Assembly (NCBI GenBank): GCA_016840125.1
Contig: JAEOSY010000058.1
Span: 1 to 10,789, forward strand
Direction: 5' to 3'
DNA from: Candidatus Helarchaeota archaeon
Lineage (GTDB): Archaea > Asgardarchaeota > Lokiarchaeia > Helarchaeales > HEL-GB-A
DNA length: 10,789 nt
Part shown: piece after piece, positions 5,632 through 10,789 of the stretch
Numbering within the stretch: position 1 is the stretch's first letter
How the letters are laid out: the number at the start of each line of letters is the position of its first letter
Made by a program: the position numbers and the translations under genes
The notes under the pieces: model-generated
Seen by the model: the letters and a program-made list of their open reading frames with translations, nothing else
The model's database searches: none
Told to the model about the DNA's origin: nothing

Positions 5632-6480
5632 ATGATAAGGGAAGCAAGATATGCAGGAAGTTGGTATGAGGGGTCGGAATCTGGACTAAAAAATACGTTA
5701 AAAAGTTTTTTTGAGAAGGATAAACGAGGTCCCCAGAAAACCCCTGAGATAAATTTAAATGGTCCAAGAAGCATAGTGGCAATTGTAAGCCCTCACGCGG
5801 GTTACGTATATTCAGGGGCAATTGCTGCACATGCCTTTGCTGAATTAGCGTCTGACGGAAAACCGGATTTGTTTATTGTTGTCGGTATTGATCATCGGGG
5901 TTCTGGCACAGCCCCTGCCTCGATCCAAGCTAATGGTGGATGGAAGACACCTTTAGGCACTGCAGTAATTGATTCCAAAATAGCAACCCAAATGTTAGCC
6001 AACTCTGAAAGAATTGCAGACTCAGGACGAGCCCACAGTATGGAGCATTCACTCGAACTTCAAATTCCGTTTTTACAATATGTCTATGGAGATATTACAT
6101 TCATACCAGTTATGATCTCAACAGGTGCGCTCTCTGCATTTCAAGATATTGGAAAAGCAATTGCCAAAGCTGTAAAAGGATTGAACGTAGCGTTAGTCGC
6201 CTCAACGGATTTCACGCATTTTGAACCAGCGGCATCGGCAAAACAACAAGATCAAAAAGCAATTGATGCCATCCTTAGGCTGGATGAAGAATTATTGTAT
6301 AATACAGTTAAAAAGAACGGAATTACGATGTGTGGGTATGGTTCCACCGCAACGGTTATTACTGCTGCTCGAGATTTAGGCGCGAAAGAAGCAATTTTGT
6401 TGAAGTACGGAAATTCAGGAGATGTCAGTGGGGATAATAATTCCGTGGTTGGATACGGAGCCTTAAAGCTCATAAGATGA
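5632..6480 (+). CDS. MEMO-family protein (AmmeMemoRadiSam system protein B type)
   Basis: Family hallmarks occur in order: REARYAGSWY (3-12), SPHAGYVYSG (53-62), GIDHRGSG (85-92), GWKTPLG (103-109), EHSLELQIPFLQY (138-150), STDFTHFE (191-198) and MCGYGSTA (233-240). H55, H88 and C234 align with the His-His-Cys metal site described for human MEMO1; H139 and H196 line the same pocket. The fold is related to class III aromatic dioxygenases. At 282 residues it is full length, with no signal peptide. The biochemical role in archaea is not settled. The family is often encoded near an AMMECR1 protein and a radical SAM enzyme, but neither is in this window. The ATG is preceded by only a weak GAGAG stretch. 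The gene has its own promoter elements and ends 52 bp before threonine synthase. Confidence 0.92.
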   Translation: MIREARYAGSWYEGSESGLKNTLKSFFEKDKRGPQKTPEINLNGPRSIVAIVSPHAGYVYSGAIAAHAFAELASDGKPDLFIVVGIDHRGSGTAPASIQANGGWKTPLGTAVIDSKIATQMLANSERIADSGRAHSMEHSLELQIPFLQYVYGDITFIPVMISTGALSAFQDIGKAIAKAVKGLNVALVASTDFTHFEPAASAKQQDQKAIDAILRLDEELLYNTVKKNGITMCGYGSTATVITAARDLGAKEAILLKYGNSGDVSGDNNSVVGYGALKLIR

Positions 6481-6485
6481 GACTG

Positions 6486-6491
6486 TTTTTT
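6486..6491 (+). terminator. T-rich end signal after the MEMO gene
   Basis: T6 at 6486-6491, then T5 at 6502-6506 and T6 at 6523-6528, follow the stop codon at 6480. Such consecutive T tracts fit archaeal termination and suggest that threonine synthase is transcribed separately. Confidence 0.4.
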
Positions 6492-6501
6492 AATCTAAAT
6501 C

Positions 6502-6510
6502 TTTTTAATA
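6502..6510 (+). promoter_or_regulatory. TATA-like box consistent with leaderless threonine synthase mRNA
   Basis: TTTTTAATA is centred about 27 bp before the ATG at 6533, the spacing expected if transcription begins at the start codon itself. No ribosome site is present between it and the ATG, which fits a leaderless transcript. Confidence 0.45.
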
Positions 6511-6532
6511 CGAGAAGACTTCTTTTTTAATC

Positions 6533-7918
6533 ATGACTCTCCAATTTCATTCAACTAATTACAACACGCCAAAAGTGGATTTTAAGACGGCATTATTAAC
6601 GGGTTTAGCCTTAGATAAAGGGCTGTACACTCCGGATGATTTTCCGCAATTCAAGGAAGATGAATTGTTAGAAATGTCCAAATTATCTTATCCAGAATTA
6701 GCGTATCGGGTCCTTTCAAAGCTGATAGCGGACCAAGTACCCACGGATGTTTTAAAAAAGGTCACGCAAGAGGCCTATAATTTTCCTGTCCCGATAGATA
6801 AAGTTTATAAAAACTGGTACGTTTTGCGATTGGATAAGGGTCCCACGGCGTCCTTCAAAGATTTTGCTGCAAGAACGATGGCTCGATTAATGCAATATTA
6901 CACGAACCTGGAAAGCCGCGAGTTATTAATCCTCACCGCTACATCAGGGGATACTGGAGGTGCGGTTGCATCAGCATTCTATGGGATGGACAATATAAGG
7001 GTCGCGGTATTGTTTCCAATCAAAGAGGTATCAGAGCGACAACGAAAACAGATGACTACCCTCGGAAAAAACGTGACTGCAATTGCAATCAATGGTAAAT
7101 TCGACGACTGTCAAGCCCTAGTAAAGAGAGCCTTTGCGGATCCAGATTTAAAGGACTTAAATTTGTCATCAGCGAATTCAATAAACGTGGGGAGGCTCCT
7201 GCCACAAAGTATTTATTATTTCTGGGCATTTTTCCACGTCAATAAACAAAAAATTGAAGCAGGCTTTTTTGATCCAGTGATTTTTTCGGTTCCTTCGGGC
7301 AATTTTGGCGATTTGGTGGGTGGATTTATAGCAAAAAATATGGGCTTACCCATAAAGAAATTCATCGCAGCTGTCAATGAAAATGATGAAGTGCCTATAT
7401 TTTTACAAACTGAGAAATATAAGAAAGTAAAACCATCAAGAAAATGCTTAAGTAACGCGATGAATGTGGGACATCCCTCAAACTTTGCCAGAATCGTTGA
7501 TCTGTTCGGGGGAATAATGGATGAAGATGGTAATATTTCTAAAATGCCAAATATGAAGTGGTTGAAGAGAGAATTAGAGAGTTTTAGTATTAACGATGAG
7601 GAAACAAGGGAAATTATTGCCTATGTTTATAAAAACTATGAATATATTCTTGAACCACACGGGGCAGTTGGTTGGGGTGGTTTGATGAAGTTTTTAGAGA
7701 AAAATAAAATGGATATTCCGTGTATTACTTTTGAAACCGCCGATCCCGCGAAGTTTCCCGACGAAATTCAAAAAATCTTGGGAATCGACCCGGTAATGCC
7801 AGAAACATTAAAAGCCATGCAGCAAAAGGAAGAAAGTTATGTAAAAATCGAAAACAATTACACTATTTTCAAGAAATTTTTGGCAAAACAATTTATAAAA
7901 GAAGCCATTGCGAAGTGA
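6533..7918 (+). CDS. thrC: Threonine synthase
   Basis: This PLP enzyme converts O-phospho-L-homoserine to L-threonine and phosphate, the last step of threonine synthesis, in the cytoplasm. The N-terminal domain FKTALLTGLALDKGLYTPDDFP (17-38) is typical of the long, E. coli/yeast-type ThrC, which runs to about 430-500 residues; this protein has 461. K109 in GPTASFKDFAAR is the PLP Schiff-base lysine. Other fold-type II signatures are TATSGDTGGAVASAF (135-149), SANSINVGRLLPQ (213-225), the phosphate-binding SGNFGD (255-260), and EPHGAVGWGG (374-383). No key residue is missing. Its stop is nine bases before the ApgM-type gene, so the two form an operon. The start is the first ATG, without a ribosome site but with a TATA-like box at leaderless spacing. 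The shorter archaeal/plant-like ThrC type is not what is seen here. Confidence 0.95.
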   Translation: MTLQFHSTNYNTPKVDFKTALLTGLALDKGLYTPDDFPQFKEDELLEMSKLSYPELAYRVLSKLIADQVPTDVLKKVTQEAYNFPVPIDKVYKNWYVLRLDKGPTASFKDFAARTMARLMQYYTNLESRELLILTATSGDTGGAVASAFYGMDNIRVAVLFPIKEVSERQRKQMTTLGKNVTAIAINGKFDDCQALVKRAFADPDLKDLNLSSANSINVGRLLPQSIYYFWAFFHVNKQKIEAGFFDPVIFSVPSGNFGDLVGGFIAKNMGLPIKKFIAAVNENDEVPIFLQTEKYKKVKPSRKCLSNAMNVGHPSNFARIVDLFGGIMDEDGNISKMPNMKWLKRELESFSINDEETREIIAYVYKNYEYILEPHGAVGWGGLMKFLEKNKMDIPCITFETADPAKFPDEIQKILGIDPVMPETLKAMQQKEESYVKIENNYTIFKKFLAKQFIKEAIAK

Positions 7919-7927
7919 GGAAATCTT

Positions 7928-9166
7928 ATGCGGGCGATTATGATTGTGATCGATGGAATTGCAGACAGACCGATGAAGAAATTAGAGGGAAAGACGGTAT
8001 TGGAAGTTGCTAATATCCCGAATCTGCATAAAATCGCGAAGAATGGTATATTGGGTATATTTGACCCGTTAAATGCTCCTGGGCGCCGCGCAGGCTCCGA
8101 TACAGCGCATCTCTCTATCCTGGGATATAATCCCTATAAGATTTATACGGGGCGTGGACCAATTGAGGTTGCGGGAACTGGCATAAAACTTGAGAAGGGC
8201 GATGTTTCACTTCGATGTAACTACTGTACTGTTGATGAGAATCGGGTTCTCTTGAATCGAACGGCAGACTATATTCGCAACGGAATTGATGAATTGGAGA
8301 AGGTTTTAAATGAGGACATTACACTTTCAGAACCTAATGTCCAATTTACCTTTCGAAACGGGGCGGATTACCGGTGCGTGCTACATTTCCGTGGTTCGGG
8401 AATTTCTGCGAATGTGAGTGACACCGATCCGTGGAAAGAAGGAGTAAAAATACTGGAATCGCATTCTTTAGATGGTAAACCAGAGTCAGTTCTGACAAGT
8501 AAGTTAATTAACGAATTTGTTCTCAAATCATATGAAGTATTAAATAAACATCCAGTGAATCAGAAACGAAGGAAAGAAGGCAAACCTCCGGGGAACTTAA
8601 TTATGCCGCGAGGTGCTGGGGAAACTCCTAATTTCGAAAATTTTTATGAAAAATGGCAATTAAAAGGAGCTATCGTAGCAGGTATTAGCCTTATTAAGGG
8701 AATCGGAGCGCTTGTGGGTATGGATATTATGGATGTCCCAGGCGCAACCGGCTATATAGATTCAGATTTCATGGCCAAAGGAAAAAAAGCAATTGAGATA
8801 TTGCCGAATTATGATTTTATTTTGCTTCATTGTGAGGGAACCGATGAGGTCGCTCACGATAAGATGCTAAAAGAAGAAATTGAAACTCTAGAACGAATTG
8901 ATGAAATGATTGGGTGGGTTTACAACCATCTTACTGAAGATACTTTTCTTGTAATCCTTTCAGATCATGCGGTAAGTACGGAGTTAGGGAAACACACCGG
9001 AGACCCAACGCCTATCATGATTGCAGGTCCAGGTCTATTCAAAGATGATGCAGAGTTGTTCACCGAACGAGAAGCGAGTAAAGGCATGCTCCATCGTATC
9101 CGAGGCAATGACATTATACCAATTCTATTAGATTACATGGACAAAGCGAAGAAGTTCGGTGCATAA
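7928..9166 (+). CDS. apgM: ApgM-type 2,3-bisphosphoglycerate-independent phosphoglycerate mutase; possible homoserine kinase
   Basis: This alkaline-phosphatase-superfamily protein has 412 residues, the normal length of archaeal ApgM. D9 (VIDGIADRP) and S57 (GSDTAH) form the first metal and nucleophile sites. The second cluster has D306 and H310 (GTDEVAHD), D346 and H347 (SDHA) and H356 (GKHTGDPTP). HPVNQKRRKEGKPPGN (208-223), followed by RGAG (228-231) and VPGATGY (270-276), is typical of archaeal ApgM. That enzyme interconverts 3- and 2-phosphoglycerate. A sister family in the same superfamily is annotated as a proposed homoserine kinase and tends to sit beside threonine genes. Placement directly after thrC makes that role a serious alternative; RGAG favours the mutase. 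GTGAGG at 7915-7920, overlapping the thrC stop, is the ribosome site seven bases before the ATG, so translation is likely coupled. Confidence 0.9.
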   Translation: MRAIMIVIDGIADRPMKKLEGKTVLEVANIPNLHKIAKNGILGIFDPLNAPGRRAGSDTAHLSILGYNPYKIYTGRGPIEVAGTGIKLEKGDVSLRCNYCTVDENRVLLNRTADYIRNGIDELEKVLNEDITLSEPNVQFTFRNGADYRCVLHFRGSGISANVSDTDPWKEGVKILESHSLDGKPESVLTSKLINEFVLKSYEVLNKHPVNQKRRKEGKPPGNLIMPRGAGETPNFENFYEKWQLKGAIVAGISLIKGIGALVGMDIMDVPGATGYIDSDFMAKGKKAIEILPNYDFILLHCEGTDEVAHDKMLKEEIETLERIDEMIGWVYNHLTEDTFLVILSDHAVSTELGKHTGDPTPIMIAGPGLFKDDAELFTEREASKGMLHRIRGNDIIPILLDYMDKAKKFGA

Positions 9167-9176
9167 AGAGAATTAT

Positions 9177-9812
9177 TTAGGTATGCCCAATGTTCAAAAC
9201 GAATAGGATTAACGTGATAACAACACCAGCTAAAAGTACTTTTAAGCCCATAATAATTACGTTTTCCTTGGATACTCTCCCTAGAAACATTCCGAGAAGG
9301 AAAAGGATTCCCAGATTTAATCCCATAGATATAAAGAAAAGTGTATTAAAGAGGGCTTCATCACCAACCCCAAAGAAAAAGGGAATTATTCCTACAATCG
9401 CAGCTAACGCAGGTGATAAACCATCAATTACCGCTGAAAATATTGTAGCGAATTTAGATGCTCTTACCATTACGGATTTTGATAGGTCTGCCATCATTGC
9501 CTTTTCCAATTGTTTTAATTCCCGTTTTCTTTCAGCACTTTCAGCTAAAAATGCGCCCCAAAGACCAGAAATACCCATGGCTAATGCGCCAGCTAAGACC
9601 GTAATTACTACGGTTTGGGAATCGGTAACGCCCGCTAAAAAAAATCCAATTAATATACCGAGGGTGGTTAAAGCACCATCAAAAGCATTCATCACAAAAT
9701 ATCTTCGAGCAATTTCTCCAACTTCTGTAATTTCAGCATATCGTTTGAGTTTTTTTCTCATTCGACTTAATTTATTACGGATCCCTTTCTTTTTACTTGA
9801 TTCTTCACTCAT
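9177..9812 (-). CDS. VIT1/CCC1-family membrane transporter (Fe/Mn type)
   Basis: The 211-residue protein opens with a basic cytoplasmic stretch (1-36, many Lys/Arg), then RRYFVMNAFDGALTTLGILIGF (36-57), the family signature with its conserved Asp in FDG (D45). Five hydrophobic segments lie at about 42-62, 67-89, 122-146, 153-178 and 186-207, matching the five-helix VIT1/CCC1 fold. E91 and E94 in AESAERKRELKQLEKAM begin the acidic/basic loop after TM2 that binds metal in characterised members, but the loop is short here. Family members move Fe2+ or Mn2+ out of the cytoplasm; the ion here is unknown. The start at 9812 is forced, because the nearby upstream ATG and GTG codons run into stops. GGAGA lies 13-14 bases upstream. 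It is 24 bp downstream of the longin-like gene and co-directional with it, and ends 10 bp from the convergent apgM. Confidence 0.88.
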   Translation of the reverse strand: MSEESSKKKGIRNKLSRMRKKLKRYAEITEVGEIARRYFVMNAFDGALTTLGILIGFFLAGVTDSQTVVITVLAGALAMGISGLWGAFLAESAERKRELKQLEKAMMADLSKSVMVRASKFATIFSAVIDGLSPALAAIVGIIPFFFGVGDEALFNTLFFISMGLNLGILFLLGMFLGRVSKENVIIMGLKVLLAGVVITLILFVLNIGHT

Positions 9813-9836
9813 TTCACATGTACGTCTCCAATAAAT

Positions 9837-10610
9837 TTAGAAAAAGAGTTGGATAACAAATTCATCAGCCTTCGCTTCCTTTATGCGAGACCAATCATTT
9901 CGGAATATCGGGAAAACAAATTCACGTAGTCGCTGAAGATAGGTGATTGGATCCATGCTTTGTTTTAAGACAGAAATAAATTGCCCCATAATGTTATTGA
10001 GATTTTCTTTGATTGCGGTCTCATCTAATTCGGCGAGTCGCATCATATTAGCTGCACCATCTTCGAATGCCATCTTTGAAATATCCAATTCTTCGCCTTG
10101 GGCGAGGTTCAGCTGAATAAATTCTGGGAATTTTGCAATAGATTGGAGAAGATTTTGATATACATCAATTAAATCCATCATATAAGCAGATTTTGCAACT
10201 TTCTTTGCCATTTCCCATTGTTGGACCAGCATATCCAGAGTTTCTTCAAATGTTCTAAATGTAGTTACATTTCCATCCCAATTTAACTTTTCAAATCCCT
10301 CTCCTTCAGGAATACTATAGGCTTCATTGAAGGCATCATTGATAACATTAATTTGTTCGTGGATCATTTGGGGACTATCTTCCTTATCAGCAGCCCCAAT
10401 GTATAACAAACCCCGATTGTCAGCATAAACAAAACGATTACCATACATGTCGATGTTGTCTACACCCTTATCCTCTAGTTCTGCCTGTGCAAATCCATAT
10501 AACGCGCTCAAAAATCCCGAGATAAGAGTTTCATCGATACTAAACTCATAAGATTTCGAAAAAATTGCGCGCCCCGATTTCTTCTCGATAACATAAATGG
10601 TATGTAGCAC
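9837..10610 (-). CDS. Longin-like domain protein with helical C-terminal region
   Basis: The start is a GTG at 10610, with GGAGAG at 10619-10624 eight bases upstream. Residues 1-98 follow the longin beta-beta-alpha-beta-beta-beta-alpha order: strand HTIYVIEK (3-10), strand RAIFSKSYEF (14-23), helix TLISGFLSALYGFAQAEL (28-45), strands near 51-73 and helix SPQMIHEQINVINDAFNEAY (79-98). Longin and related folds support small GTPases and vesicle trafficking in eukaryotes and are expanded in Asgard archaea. Residues 118-257 are predicted to be mainly helical (for example LDMLVQQWEMAKKVAKSAYMMDLIDVY, shown here only to about 152) and end with FVIQLFF. There is no membrane segment or signal peptide, so it is cytoplasmic or membrane-associated through partners. 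Its function is not known. It is the first gene of an operon with the VIT1-like transporter. The longin assignment rests on pattern reading and is probable, not certain. Confidence 0.75.
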   Translation of the reverse strand: MLHTIYVIEKKSGRAIFSKSYEFSIDETLISGFLSALYGFAQAELEDKGVDNIDMYGNRFVYADNRGLLYIGAADKEDSPQMIHEQINVINDAFNEAYSIPEGEGFEKLNWDGNVTTFRTFEETLDMLVQQWEMAKKVAKSAYMMDLIDVYQNLLQSIAKFPEFIQLNLAQGEELDISKMAFEDGAANMMRLAELDETAIKENLNNIMGQFISVLKQSMDPITYLQRLREFVFPIFRNDWSRIKEAKADEFVIQLFF

Positions 10611-10789
10611 TAACAGAGCTCTCCACTTTAAAAGTTAGAACTTACACAAAAATTTTGTCGGAGAGGGTTTATTAATCTTTTTAGATTTTTATTTAAGCCG
10701 TTTTCGAGAATTATGAGAATATACAATAATAGAATGATTTGTTAGATTCCCAGCGTTTTCAAATTCATAAGTCACTCAAAATATTGCCA
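10611..10789. other. Intergenic region at the right edge
   Basis: This AT-rich stretch contains the promoter candidates of the longin operon and two possible short frames of no more than 11 codons. No gene enters from the right edge in any frame that can be recognised. Confidence 0.5.
10687..10696 (-). promoter_or_regulatory. TATA-like box for the longin/VIT1 operon
   Basis: On the minus strand this reads GCTTAAATAAA-like, about 80 bp before the GTG start. A second candidate TTAATAAA (10669-10676) lies closer. Either would yield a leader of 30-60 bases containing the GGAGAG ribosome site. Confidence 0.35.

Noticed and set aside
9190..9834. 214-residue plus-strand frame opposite the VIT1-like gene, slightly longer than it
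   Set aside because: Its translation is rich in Ile, Thr, Ser, Lys and Pro without domain signals, while the minus strand shows the clear VIT1 signature and five membrane segments. It is an antisense shadow.
10713..10745. Short plus-strand frame beginning with ATG near the right edge
   Set aside because: It is only ten codons long before a stop and overlaps the promoter region of the longin operon.

Overview
This window is almost certainly archaeal. The information-processing signals are archaeal: AT-rich TATA-like boxes 25-30 bp before plausible transcription starts, T-tract ends and GGAGG-type ribosome sites. Several genes belong to archaeal-type families: a MEMO/AmmeMemoRadiSam-B protein, an ApgM-type phosphoglycerate mutase, a CCC1/VIT1-like transporter, a NosD-type surface protein and an AbrB/zinc-ribbon protein. 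A protein with a eukaryote-like longin topology (9837-10610) suggests an Asgard archaeon, for example Loki- or Thorarchaeia-like. This placement is inference from gene content, not from a marker gene.

Layout. Bases 1-2413 (minus) hold the first 804 residues of a very large secreted protein whose C-terminus lies outside the window. It has a signal or anchor segment, a complete seven-repeat beta-propeller, an Ig/FN3-like linker and the start of a NosD-like right-handed beta-helix. Its upstream region (2414-2674) has a TATA box and a striking pair of AGTGGTCC direct repeats. A 115-residue protein of unknown function (2675-3022, plus) ends at a T9 tract. It converges on a minus-strand pair: a short phosphoglycerate-mutase-like histidine phosphatase (3812-4393) and a seven-helix membrane protein that overlaps it (3067-3843). 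From a symmetric divergent promoter, a 76-residue zinc-ribbon protein (4517-4747) runs the other way. It is followed on the plus strand by an AbrB-like protein with three zinc knuckles (4860-5528) and a MEMO protein (5632-6480).

Bases 6533-9166 are a two-gene operon: threonine synthase, then an alkaline-phosphatase-superfamily ApgM protein 9 bp downstream. ApgM may serve glycolysis/gluconeogenesis, or, given its partner, may be the homoserine kinase that feeds threonine synthase. Converging on it is a minus-strand operon of a longin-like protein (9837-10610) and a VIT1/CCC1-like metal transporter (9177-9812).

No tRNA, rRNA, CRISPR array or intact mobile element was seen. The most interesting points are the thrC-apgM pairing next to a second, unrelated mutase-type enzyme; the longin-VIT1 operon; the propeller-beta-helix surface protein; and several symmetric or repeated promoter elements.
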